DNA of 10,231 nucleotides from Nitrospirota bacterium (lineage in GTDB: Bacteria; Nitrospirota; Nitrospiria; Nitrospirales; NS-4): the NCBI GenBank assembly GCA_005877525.1, contig VBON01000161.1:1-10231 (forward strand), written 5' to 3'. Position numbers and translations under genes: made by a program. Positions 1 through 6,489 of this stretch are shown piece by piece. The notes below the pieces were generated by a model, which was not told where the DNA came from, ran no database searches, and was given only the letters and a program-made list of their open reading frames with translations. Position 1 is the first letter of the stretch. Each line of letters begins with the position of its first letter.

Positions 1-11
1 TTGTTGTTCGC

Positions 12-623
12 TTACGCTTTCGATCCCTTCTTTCCGCGTCGCTTCGCCCGGGTCTTTGTCTTCCGCCTTCGCCACCAGAAAATAGCCCCGATCACCCCAC
101 CCGCTATCGTACTCCCGACGACATACTGCCAACGCATCGGGAGTTCTGGAACGAGTCCTTCCGGGACAGCTCCAATATGTAACGTCGCCTGCCGTTCCGT
201 TGTCAGGTCGTTCGGGCTGAATTCCGCACGAACCGTCTTCGCTTCTTGTAGGCCTAGCTTCTCCTCGATGGCTGTAACTTGAACAGGATCTCCTGCATTG
301 TCGTTGTGCAGGTGGAGGACCGCCTTATAATATCCGCTCCCATCGGTGTAGGTGGTAACCGGTTCAATCTTTTGATCGCGCAGGTCTCGCACGTGGACAC
401 GGGCGTCCCCGACCGGCTTGCCCTGCTTATCATAGACATAACCGGATACCGTAAACCGGTGATCCGTTTCGTGCATGGCGAAGGCCAGCCGGGGACCACC
501 GAGGCTGGCGGCACACAATCCCGCAAGACTTAAAAAGACCGCCGCGAGTTTTCGAGACGGTCTTCCGCGCATTACACGTATGATAAATCGAAAAACCCCG
601 CCAAAGTCCGGCCTATCTAACAT
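12..623 (-). CDS. Exported membrane-anchored protein with carboxypeptidase-regulatory-like domain
   Basis: This 203-aa protein has an N-terminal signal sequence whose hydrophobic core (about residues 25-40) ends in an AFA cleavage-like motif near residue 49. A beta-sandwich region follows (about 56-120), with the pattern GYVYDKQGKPVGDARV and then TDGSGYY, typical of carboxypeptidase-regulatory/CnaB-like folds. A single C-terminal membrane helix (about 167-184) precedes a very basic tail rich in R and K. The likely topology is a periplasmic domain held by a C-terminal anchor with the basic tail in the cytoplasm. The ATG at 623 is preferred because AAGGGAG lies 6 nt upstream (630-636). An internal ATG at 572 would give a shorter signal peptide but has no ribosome binding site. 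The gene diverges from the one at 711. Its function is unknown; the domain suggests binding or structural work in the envelope, not catalysis. Confidence 0.85.
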   Translation of the reverse strand: MLDRPDFGGVFRFIIRVMRGRPSRKLAAVFLSLAGLCAASLGGPRLAFAMHETDHRFTVSGYVYDKQGKPVGDARVHVRDLRDQKIEPVTTYTDGSGYYKAVLHLHNDNAGDPVQVTAIEEKLGLQEAKTVRAEFSPNDLTTERQATLHIGAVPEGLVPELPMRWQYVVGSTIAGGVIGAIFWWRRRKTKTRAKRRGKKGSKA

Positions 624-673
624 AGGCGGCTCCCTTTGTCAATTAATTCTTCGGCTTCGGCGAGGGGTGCACA

Positions 674-702
674 TTGACAGTCTTCGCCCGCTCATCTAGC
701 CT
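674..702 (+). promoter_or_regulatory. Possible sigma-70 promoter, near-leaderless
   Basis: A perfect -35 hexamer TTGACA (674-679) is followed after 17 bp by the weak -10 hexamer TAGCCT (697-702, 3 of 6 matches). A start about 7-9 bp downstream would fall almost on the GTG at 711. The 87-bp region between the divergent genes must hold both promoters. I could not find a convincing one for the minus strand. Confidence 0.3.
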
Positions 703-710
703 CGATCACG

Positions 711-1472
711 GTGAAAAAGATCAGGCGAAAAGCGGCCCGCCCGGAACTTAAAATACCGACGTTTCTCGTTGGATACGCCGCCCCGGAACCCCTGCCTCCA
801 GGTTTTTTGGCAGCCTGGTTTAATCAGGAGTACGGCGGCCCGCTTCACATCGATCTGCTGCCTGGCGAAGGTTATACAATATTCGAAGCCCGCCATGGGC
901 CTTGGGTAGCACTGGCGGACACCAATCTGCCATCCTCTATTGCTGATCCGTGGCATGAACGATTGGGATGGGGGCATCGTCGCGCGGCCCAAGTGCTCCC
1001 GCTTCGGCTCGCCAGCCGCGACAGTCGCGAGATCATTTTGCACGTGACTCGTCTAGCTCGCGGCCTTACATTGCTTACCGGCGGGACTGCCTATGATACT
1101 GCGACGGAGACCTATCTGAATCCGTCGGACTGGAGCGACCGACCCTTACACGCCTTTCAGATTCGTGACCATCTACGGATTGAACAGGTCAGCGGGCGTG
1201 AAGATGGCCGAATCTGGTTCCACACACGCGGCCTTTCAAAATTCGGCCTTGAGGATGTTGAAGTCTATCGTCCCGCCGGTCTTTCCGAAAGACCAGCCCT
1301 AGAATTCTTAAGCGAGCTTGCGGAAAGTCTGATCGACGCGGGAAAAGCTCCGAATGTCGGTGAAGTCGTGCGGCTCGAAAGCAGCGGCCGGCGGGTTCGT
1401 ATCGTGCGTCACCGCACGGATCAGTCCTATGGCATACGATTAAACCTCAGGGAAGTCGAATGGGAGACTTAG
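711..1472 (+). CDS. Conserved hypothetical protein, cytoplasmic, possibly DUF4261/DUF2314-like
   Basis: This 253-aa soluble protein has no signal peptide and no membrane helix. The start is GTG at 711: the frame is closed upstream by TGA at 675 and no other start codon lies between. No Shine-Dalgarno is visible, which fits a leaderless mRNA. Recognisable stretches are PWVALADTNLP (about 64-74), a TGGTAYD...YLNPSDW segment (about 123-141), and GRIWFHTRGLSKFGLEDVEV (about 166-185). The last one resembles the C-terminal 'T+GL..FG..++E' pattern of the uncharacterised DUF4261/DUF2314 families. That is a weak pattern match, not a secure assignment. The basic N-terminus (KKIRRKAAR) precedes the folded part. 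The gene converges on the membrane protein gene at 1500 with a 27-bp gap and no clear terminator. Its function is unknown. Confidence 0.8.
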   Translation: MKKIRRKAARPELKIPTFLVGYAAPEPLPPGFLAAWFNQEYGGPLHIDLLPGEGYTIFEARHGPWVALADTNLPSSIADPWHERLGWGHRRAAQVLPLRLASRDSREIILHVTRLARGLTLLTGGTAYDTATETYLNPSDWSDRPLHAFQIRDHLRIEQVSGREDGRIWFHTRGLSKFGLEDVEVYRPAGLSERPALEFLSELAESLIDAGKAPNVGEVVRLESSGRRVRIVRHRTDQSYGIRLNLREVEWET

Positions 1473-1499
1473 AATAACTCCCGCCTAATGAAGTTCACT

Positions 1500-2339
1500 T
1501 TACAGTCCGGAAGAGGCGGTTCCGATCTTTACCTCCAAGGGTGCGGGCGCTTGGAGTCGGCGCGTGAGCCCGAAAATATCGGCATAGGCCACGCCGAACA
1601 TGCATCCTGCAAGCGCGGTCCCTAATCCCAGCCCCATCATGGCGCCGCTGGCCACTCCGACCATCATCCCCATGTTGACGACGATTGTGCTATCGGAAGG
1701 ACCAAAGGGCAGGTCGCTCAGACTGACCTCCGGATAGTAGTGGCTGAGGACCGCGCCGAGGGGAAGACCGAGAGCGAGGCAGAAGAACATCACGCCGCCT
1801 ACCATAAGAACCAGCATCAGCCCGGTCAGTCCAGCCACCTTCCACCAGTTCCTGTTGACGACCCGACGACTGGCTTCGAGCGCTTGCCACGCACTGTATC
1901 CTCTATCGACGATCAACATGTAGGAGAACGTGTATGCTACAAGCAGATAGATCCCCGGCAAGATGAACAGGAACAAGCCTCCTACGACCAGTAGTATGCC
2001 GATGATCGTGCACAGAAATAACCGGCCCGCCGTATTCCAGTCTGGAAAAAAATCGCCGAACCGTATCGGATCGCGCTGCATCTGCTTCCAGACTACCATT
2101 GCCAGGCCCGCCATCATGATCACTTGGACAAACACACTGACCAACTGACCGAAGATGCGCGCGAAGGCCAAAGGCCCCTGGGAAACCACCGTGAAGAGCA
2201 TCGCAAAGCCGAGAAAGCCCGTGGGGTAGCGCTTGAAGTTCCGCCATCCCTCTCGCAAGTATTCCATTAAGTTCACCGAGTAGCCATGAGCGACCAGGTC
2301 TTCGATGGCTTTTGGAGCAGCCGGTATCACCTCAGCCAT
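1500..2339 (-). CDS. Polytopic inner-membrane protein of unknown function (DUF975/GPDPase-membrane-domain-like)
   Basis: This 279-aa protein has about five or six membrane segments: roughly residues 41-58, 62-84, 106-127, 128-145, 168-195 and 222-255. The short cytoplasmic N-terminus includes EYLREGWRNFKRYP. The middle shows a hallmark arrangement: FILPGIYLLVAYTFSYML, then D+GYSAWQALEASRRVV, then NRNWWKV. The same 'PGIYL ... W.AL..S ... WW' layout occurs in DUF975 and in the membrane domain of some glycerophosphodiester phosphodiesterases. Members of this group have no established activity. The start is ATG at 2339 with GAGGAA 5 nt upstream. It lies 101 bp behind the Sm-like gene on the same strand and could share its transcript, although no promoter was recognised in the gap. 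The family placement is inferred from the motif only. Confidence 0.82.
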   Translation of the reverse strand: MAEVIPAAPKAIEDLVAHGYSVNLMEYLREGWRNFKRYPTGFLGFAMLFTVVSQGPLAFARIFGQLVSVFVQVIMMAGLAMVVWKQMQRDPIRFGDFFPDWNTAGRLFLCTIIGILLVVGGLFLFILPGIYLLVAYTFSYMLIVDRGYSAWQALEASRRVVNRNWWKVAGLTGLMLVLMVGGVMFFCLALGLPLGAVLSHYYPEVSLSDLPFGPSDSTIVVNMGMMVGVASGAMMGLGLGTALAGCMFGVAYADIFGLTRRLQAPAPLEVKIGTASSGL

Positions 2340-2440
2340 TGGGGTTCCTCACACGTACCGTAAATATCACCGAAGGATAGGCAGAAAGACGGCGGATACA
2401 GCTCACAGACAACGAACTATCTAGAAGAAGCAATGCAGAA

Positions 2441-2836
2441 CTACAGATGGCCGCGAGCACGCGCTGCCGCTTCAAGACGGGCGGACTCCGCCTGCCGATC
2501 CGACTCTTTTTTCCTGGCCCACGCCTCCCAGTCATTTCCCGAGGCCGTATCCTCGCCGGTAAAACTTATCGCGACGATTTCAGAACAGGGAATCTGGCGG
2601 GGGGCGTTCAGCCCCTCGACGAGCATCTGAGCGTGAGGAACGTCCCCTCCGAAGTCTTGATTGAAGAGGTACCCCTGGACGCGCGCCCCTGACCGTAAAT
2701 GAAGTGTGACGTCGCCACGGTAATGGAATGCTTCTTCAAGAATCCATCGGCGCTCATCAGGGGAGGTGGGGCGAAAGGTGCGGCCTTCCGAAGAACCTGA
2801 GGATTGCGGATCGTGCGTGCTCTGATTCACTGACAC
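2441..2836 (-). CDS. Small Sm-like (LSm-fold) hypothetical protein next to hpnH
   Basis: This 131-aa cytoplasmic protein has a polar N-terminus (1-28). A beta-rich core (about 38-95) looks like an Sm fold: GDVTLHLRSGARVQGYLF (about 41-58) corresponds to an Sm1-like strand set, and QIPCSEIVAISF (about 81-92) to an Sm2-like strand. A charged helical tail (about 102-131, WEAWARKKE...RLEAAARARG) follows. It starts with GTG at 2836, only 3 nt after the hpnH stop (TAA at 2840-2842), and has no strong Shine-Dalgarno. It was therefore probably translated by coupling to hpnH. A second GTG two codons on is an alternative start. The Sm-like reading is inferred from strand pattern; RNA binding is not shown. 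If coupling matters, the lesions in hpnH should lower its expression. Confidence 0.75.
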   Translation of the reverse strand: MSVNQSTHDPQSSGSSEGRTFRPTSPDERRWILEEAFHYRGDVTLHLRSGARVQGYLFNQDFGGDVPHAQMLVEGLNAPRQIPCSEIVAISFTGEDTASGNDWEAWARKKESDRQAESARLEAAARARGHL

Positions 2837-2839
2837 CGC

Positions 2840-3824
2840 TTAGCGGACAGAGGGTGCTAGCGTTGCCTTTACAGTTCTGCTGAACCCCCGCCAGGAGCTG
2901 AAGGTATCGTCCACCGCGGACGCTTCGTAGCCGCAGTGCACCATGCAATCGGCGCATTTTTCGTGCCGGCCGTGTCCGTAATTTTCCCACTTGGTATCCT
3001 CGAGAAGCTCTCGGAATGTGCTGGCATAGCCCTCTTGCAAGAGATAGCAGGGTTTTTGCCAGCCGAAGATGTTATAGGTGGGATTCCCCCACGGAGTGCA
3101 CTGGTAATCCACTTTCCCCATCAGAAAATCCAAGAACAGCGGTGATTGATTAAACCGCCAGCCCTTCCTCGGTCGATGGAGAATTCGGGAGAACAGTTCT
3201 GTGGTCCGATTCCGCTTCAGAAAATTCTTCTGATCGGGCGCCTTGGCATAGCTGTAACCGGGCGAGATCATCATCCCTTCTACGCCCAGTTCCATCATGG
3301 CGTCAAAGAACTTTCGTACCTGCTCCGGCTCGGCATCATCAAAGAGCGTCGTATTGGTCGTGACACGAAAGCCGCGCTTCAGCGCCGCCTGGATGGCTTT
3401 GATTGCCACCTCATACACCCCGTCCCGGCAGACCGCCAAATCGTGCTCCGTCTTAAGGCCGTCCATATGCACGCTGAAGGTAAAATATTTCGAAGGCGTA
3501 TACTTCCTTAGCTTCTTCTCCATGAGGATGGCATTTGTGCATAAGTACACATACTTCTTGCGCTACACCAATCCCTTCACGATCGTAGCCATTTCGGGGT
3601 GGATAAGCGGTTCTCCGCCCGGGATACTCACAATCGGCGCACCACACTCTTCGACGGTCGAGGATATGATCCGGATACTGAATCTTCCCGCAGCCCGCGC
3701 ATGCCAAATTGCAACGAAATAGGGGTTCCAGCATGAGGACCAAGGGATAGCGCCTCACCCCCTTTGCCTTTTGGGTCAGCACATACTTGCTGACGGTAAA
3801 CATCTGAGAGATGGGAACAGCCAC
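2840..3824 (-). pseudogene. hpnH: hpnH, hopanoid radical SAM (adenosylhopane-forming) protein, disrupted by deletion/frameshift and amber codon
   Basis: HpnH is a B12-independent radical SAM enzyme that joins the adenosyl group to diploptene, giving adenosylhopane, the first step to C35 hopanoids. The N-terminal part reads well from a GTG at 3824 with a perfect AGGAGG at 3829-3834. It shows AVPISQMFTVSKYVL, then LEPLFRCNLACAGCGKI with the CxxxCxxC cluster ligands (about C38, C42, C45), up to HILDR. At 3653 the frame changes. The next family-like residues, EECGAPIVSIPGGEPLIHPE, are in another frame, and about 11 residues equivalent to RLSVxExLxAV are absent. This fits a 32-nt deletion. In the new frame a TAG lies at 3563-3565 (KGLV*RKKYVYLCTN). 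The remainder to 2840 is intact, including TTNTTLFD, SPGYSYAKAPDQ, TPWGNPTYNIFGWQKPCYL and the second cysteine cluster CADCMVHCG. Adding 32 nt gives a normal length of 338 aa. A 236-aa fragment could restart at the GTG at 3550, but it would lack the Fe-S ligands and be inactive. Confidence 0.9.
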
Positions 3825-3902
3825 ATTTCCTCCTACGTTGGGTTCGAACTTTACCATCTCCATGCAACCCTGGTCAATCCTCAACCGAACCCAGAAGCCC
3901 CG

Positions 3903-3930
3903 ATTTTAGCTGAATAGCAGAATGGAGCAA
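3903..3930 (-). promoter_or_regulatory. Likely sigma-70 promoter of hpnH
   Basis: Read on the minus strand, a -10 TAAAAT (3903-3908, 5 of 6) is preceded by a 16-bp spacer and a weak -35 TTGCTC (3925-3930, 3 of 6). It would give a leader of about 70 nt before the GTG at 3824. It overlaps the region that must also hold the promoter of the divergent gene at 3961, where TATATT at 3937-3942 is a possible -10 without a clear -35. Confidence 0.4.
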
Positions 3931-3960
3931 GTATGCTATATTCCCCGACAAGAGAAGACC

Positions 3961-4359
3961 ATGTTGATTTATCGTGCCAGGTTGCTTGGAGTACTCCTCG
4001 TCTTCGCCCCCATAGTGGTGATGGCGACGCAGAAGGTCGATCTCTCCGGCAATTGGGAAATTCAGGAAGAAGAGCGCTCGTATGTGGCAACGCTCGACGG
4101 CGTCGGTAACGGCACGTACACCTGGCAGAATGGGCAGATCACCACAACCACATTTGCCGACGGCCGCTGGCAGGGCACCTGGCAGCAACCCGGCAACGAC
4201 CGGGAAGGGGGATTTGAGGTGCTGCTCTCGGCCGATCGCACCCACGCAGAAGGCAAATGGTGGTACACCCGCGTCGGACAACAAATCATTCCGCCGGGAG
4301 AATGGGGCGGCGACTTTACTTGGAAACGGCTGTCACCGGTCCCTGCCTCGTCTCCATAA
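3961..4359 (+). CDS. Small secreted beta-rich hypothetical protein
   Basis: From the ATG at 3961 this is a 132-aa protein with a signal peptide (MLIYRARLLGVLLVFAPIVV, cleavage probably after MA near residue 22). The rest is rich in W, G and T with short alternating strands: DLSGNWEIQEEE, GNGTYTWQNGQITTTTF, GRWQGTWQQ, EGKWWYT, GGDFTWKRL. This looks like a small beta barrel or sandwich, of the lipocalin-like kind, in the periplasm or at the cell surface. An upstream in-frame ATG at 3922 was rejected as the start: it would bury the signal sequence behind 13 polar residues and overlap the likely promoter. AGAGAAG lies just before the chosen ATG as a modest ribosome binding site. The gene diverges from hpnH, 136 bp apart. 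I do not recognise a named family. Confidence 0.75.
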   Translation: MLIYRARLLGVLLVFAPIVVMATQKVDLSGNWEIQEEERSYVATLDGVGNGTYTWQNGQITTTTFADGRWQGTWQQPGNDREGGFEVLLSADRTHAEGKWWYTRVGQQIIPPGEWGGDFTWKRLSPVPASSP

Positions 4360-4387
4360 TCCTTGCGGTTCTATCTTCTTCTATTTT

Positions 4388-4431
4388 ATCGATTAAGATA
4401 CGTTCCCGATGATTATCGATACGATTCGAAT
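4388..4431. promoter_or_regulatory. Candidate enhancer (activator) site cluster upstream of the sigma-54 promoter
   Basis: This AT-rich stretch contains two ATCGAT palindromes (4388-4393 and 4415-4420) 27 bp apart, each in the context TTATCGAT, plus the palindrome ATTCGAAT (4424-4431). They lie about 160-200 bp upstream of the predicted sigma-54 transcription start near 4591, the usual distance for enhancer-binding-protein sites. Binding is inferred from position and symmetry alone. Confidence 0.3.
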
Positions 4432-4563
4432 ATAAGAGAGATCCGCATCCGTCCGCTCCGAACTGGAACATTGGAGAGCTCAGCACCCTTCTGCTCCTGA
4501 TGTCAGTCGCCCTATAAGTTCCTTACTTCTCACGATATCCGCCTCTCCGCCTCAGATCGCTCA

Positions 4564-4580
4564 CTGGCACAATCGTTGCT
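4564..4580 (+). promoter_or_regulatory. Sigma-54 (RpoN) promoter of the kinase/receiver operon
   Basis: The sequence CTGGCACAATCGTTGCT matches the RpoN consensus YTGGCACG-N4-TTGCW at all but one conserved position (A for G after GGCAC). The invariant GG (4566-4567) and GC (4578-4579) are separated by exactly 10 bp. Transcription would start near 4591, about 49 nt before the ATG at 4640. The surrounding 4360-4639 stretch has no gene; besides this promoter and the upstream palindromes I see nothing else in it. Confidence 0.75.
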
Positions 4581-4639
4581 ACCTCTCACGTTCAGAGGCT
4601 ATTGACTTCACCCGCAATGCGCAGCGGAAGGATACGTAA

Positions 4640-5818
4640 ATGGAGACTCCACTTTTTACCATGCGATACGGCATCCCGCTCCCCCCGCAGGGAGCGACAG
4701 CACAGAGAGAGGGCTGCAAACAGGCAGAGCAGGCATTGTGGCGCGCCTATCACGAAACCGAAAAAATCCTGGCGAGCCTTCCCAGTTCCATTCTCATCGT
4801 CAACGGTGAACACCAGATCATTTATGCCAATGCCGTGGCCTCGCATCATTTTGGCTTCGAGAACTGTCCACTGGTGGGGCATTCACTCTTCGAAGTCCTG
4901 CCGATCCCGCCGGACCAGTGGAATCGGCTCACCGTTGATGTGCCGTCTTCCGGATCACCTGCCGGGCATCCACTGCATGACGGTGAATTCGAGACTCATA
5001 AAAGAGTCTATCAATATCGCCTGTTCCCGGTCGCCCTGTATGGTGCGGACGAGGCGCAGACCGGACTCGTTATCTCCGACATCACCGAGCAGAAGCAGCT
5101 TCAGGATCAGCTGATCCAAGCCGAGAAGTTGTCCAGCATCGGGACGCTCGTCTCCGGCATGGCCCATGAAATCAATAATCCCATGTATGGGATCCTGGCG
5201 ATGGCAGAGATCATTCTCGAAGAAACCGATCCGGAGAAAATCAAGGAATACGCCCACGACATTGTGGAGTATTCCAAGCATGTCGCGGCGGTGGTGCGTA
5301 GCTTTGCCTGTTACGCCCGACCGGCTTCGGGAGATCAAAAGATGGAGATCGACTTGAACGAGCGCCTGATAGAGGCACTCAAAATGGTCGCCCGCAATCC
5401 GCAATTCGGGGATATCAAGGTGGTCAAGGACTTTGCGGCGCTTCCTCCGCTCTGGGTGCGTCGCTCGGAGATCGATCAGGTGTTCGTGAATCTGATTAGT
5501 AACGCCGCACAAGCCATGGCTGGTCATGGTTGCCTCACCCTCACCACACGGCTGGATACCGATCGTATTGCGGCGAGCGTGTCTGACACCGGCAGCGGCA
5601 TTCCAAAGGCAAATCTCACACGGATTTTCGATCCATTTTTTACGACAAAGGATCCTGGAGTGGGCACGGGTTTGGGGCTGAGCATTGTCTTTAAGATCGT
5701 GTCCAAGTACGAAGGCACAGTGAGCGTCGATAGCGAGGAAGGCAAAGGAGCCACGTTCACGGTTCATCTTCCAGTCATGAAGCTAGGCCGCAAGGAGGCT
5801 CACGATGGAGTGCCATAG
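4640..5818 (+). CDS. Soluble PAS-domain sensor histidine kinase (NtrB/AtoS-like)
   Basis: This 392-aa protein autophosphorylates on histidine and should pass phosphate to the receiver encoded next. It has no membrane segment and is cytoplasmic. Order of parts: a short N-terminus, a PAS sensor domain (about 40-150; LPSSILIVNGEHQIIYAN ... VISDITEQKQLQ), then the HisKA dimerisation helix with the H-box GTLVSGMAHEINNPM (phospho-acceptor H176). The ATP-binding domain has the N-box VFVNLISNAAQAM (N284, N288), G1 DTGSGIP (D316), the F-box FDPFFTTK (330-337) and G2 GTGLGLS (342-348). All catalytic residues are present. The ATG at 4640 is chosen for GGAAGGA 7 nt upstream. It follows a near-consensus sigma-54 promoter, and its last codons overlap the receiver gene by 14 nt. 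The PAS ligand is unknown and no heme or flavin-binding motif is obvious. Confidence 0.95.
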   Translation: METPLFTMRYGIPLPPQGATAQREGCKQAEQALWRAYHETEKILASLPSSILIVNGEHQIIYANAVASHHFGFENCPLVGHSLFEVLPIPPDQWNRLTVDVPSSGSPAGHPLHDGEFETHKRVYQYRLFPVALYGADEAQTGLVISDITEQKQLQDQLIQAEKLSSIGTLVSGMAHEINNPMYGILAMAEIILEETDPEKIKEYAHDIVEYSKHVAAVVRSFACYARPASGDQKMEIDLNERLIEALKMVARNPQFGDIKVVKDFAALPPLWVRRSEIDQVFVNLISNAAQAMAGHGCLTLTTRLDTDRIAASVSDTGSGIPKANLTRIFDPFFTTKDPGVGTGLGLSIVFKIVSKYEGTVSVDSEEGKGATFTVHLPVMKLGRKEAHDGVP

Positions 5819-6218
5819 ACCTCGGGGACGAATCTTAATGGTTGAGGATGAGGAGCAGGTGCGAAAACCGATTCGTTTGAATTTGACCAAAGCAGGCTAT
5901 GAGGTGCTGGAGGTCTCGAACGGTGCCGAGGCCATCATGGTCATGGAGGCCGATGCCGACGCGGTGATGATCGATACTATTCTTTGCGACATCCGAATGC
6001 CGAGAGCGAGCGGCCTGGAAGCCATCACGTATTTTCGCGAGCACTATCCATCCGTTCCCATCGTCGTGCTCACGGGTTATCCGGATGTGGAACTTGCAGC
6101 GTCTTTAATGAAGCAAGGCGTCTTGGATTATTTAACCAAGCCGGTCACGCGCGAGGAACTGCTGACGGTGATCGAGCGGTGTGTAGACCAGCACGGACTC
6201 TTTTCAACGCATCAATAG
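5805..6218 (+). CDS. Single-domain (receiver-only) response regulator
   Basis: This 137-aa protein consists of one CheY-like receiver. The acidic pair is E14/D15 (ILMVEDEEQ), the phospho-acceptor is D62 (CDIRMP), the switch threonine is T90 (IVVLTGYPD) and the conserved lysine is K112 (YLTKPV). All residues needed for phosphorylation are present. No DNA-binding, AAA+ or enzymatic output domain follows; the protein ends shortly after the last helix (VDQHGLFSTHQ). The ATG at 5805 has a perfect AAGGAGG 6 nt upstream and lies inside the end of the kinase gene, so the two are translationally coupled. It is the clear partner of the kinase. With no output domain it must act through protein contact or as an intermediate in a phosphorelay. 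Confidence 0.95.
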   Translation: MECHRPRGRILMVEDEEQVRKPIRLNLTKAGYEVLEVSNGAEAIMVMEADADAVMIDTILCDIRMPRASGLEAITYFREHYPSVPIVVLTGYPDVELAASLMKQGVLDYLTKPVTREELLTVIERCVDQHGLFSTHQ

Positions 6219-6286
6219 TAAGTTGCCAAGCCCTTCGACAGCGAGCGGAAGTCAAACTCCCGGGACAGACCCGGAGCAGGGCTAGT

Positions 6287-6310
6287 GGCGGACCTATTGG
6301 GAGGTCCGCC
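6287..6310. terminator. Hairpin between convergent genes, possible bidirectional terminator
   Basis: A perfect 9-bp inverted repeat (GGCGGACCT, loop ATTGGG, AGGTCCGCC) lies 68 bp after the receiver stop and 16 bp beyond the end of the DUF3309 gene, which points at it from the other side. A second, smaller stem (CCGGG/CCCGG, 6260-6274) precedes it. Neither strand has a clear T-run after the stem, so intrinsic termination is uncertain. The position between convergent genes is the main argument. Confidence 0.5.
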
Positions 6311-6326
6311 TGCCGGCTCACATCCG

Positions 6327-6479
6327 TCAAATACGTCCGAGTACCGCCAGGATCACAACGATCAGCAGAATCAATCCGATCCCTCCGCTCGGGTAATATC
6401 CCCAGCTCGCGCTGTACGGCCACGTGGGCAGCGCGCCGAGCAGAAGCAGGATCAAAATGACGAGGAGGATGGTGTTCAT
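6327..6479 (-). CDS. DUF3309 family small membrane peptide
   Basis: This 50-aa peptide reads, from the ATG at 6479, MNTILLVILILLLLGALPTW, then PYSASWGYYPSGG (21-33), then a second hydrophobic run IGLILLIVVILAVLG (34-48) and RI before TGA. The order of hydrophobic segment, LPTWPYS.. .WGYYPSGG.G turn and second hydrophobic segment is the hallmark of the DUF3309 family of about 50 residues, usually found in the membrane of diverse Gram-negative bacteria and of unknown function. Two short helices in a hairpin are likely. AAGGA lies about 9 nt before the start and is partly inside a palindrome (6490-6503). The gene stands alone on the minus strand between the receiver gene and the PepSY gene. Confidence 0.92.
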   Translation of the reverse strand: MNTILLVILILLLLGALPTWPYSASWGYYPSGGIGLILLIVVILAVLGRI

Positions 6480-6489
6480 ATTGTTTTTT

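Noticed and set aside
1..282. Plus-strand open frame starting at position 1
   Set aside because: It overlaps the anchored exported protein gene on the other strand, which has a good Shine-Dalgarno, signal peptide and domain; this frame shows no protein-like pattern.
1473..1499. Terminator between the convergent genes at 1472 and 1500
   Set aside because: The 27-bp gap has no inverted repeat or T-run.
3453..3660. Programmed frameshift or recoding as an explanation of the hpnH frame change
   Set aside because: No slippery heptamer is seen, about 11 conserved residues are missing, and an additional amber codon follows; degeneration or sequence error explains this better.
3922..3960. Upstream ATG for the small secreted protein
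   Set aside because: It would place polar residues ahead of a clear signal peptide and has no ribosome binding site.
4955..5767. 270-codon open frame on the minus strand opposite the histidine kinase
   Set aside because: It lies entirely antisense to a kinase with all catalytic motifs; its translation has no domain pattern and unusual His/Arg richness typical of a shadow frame.
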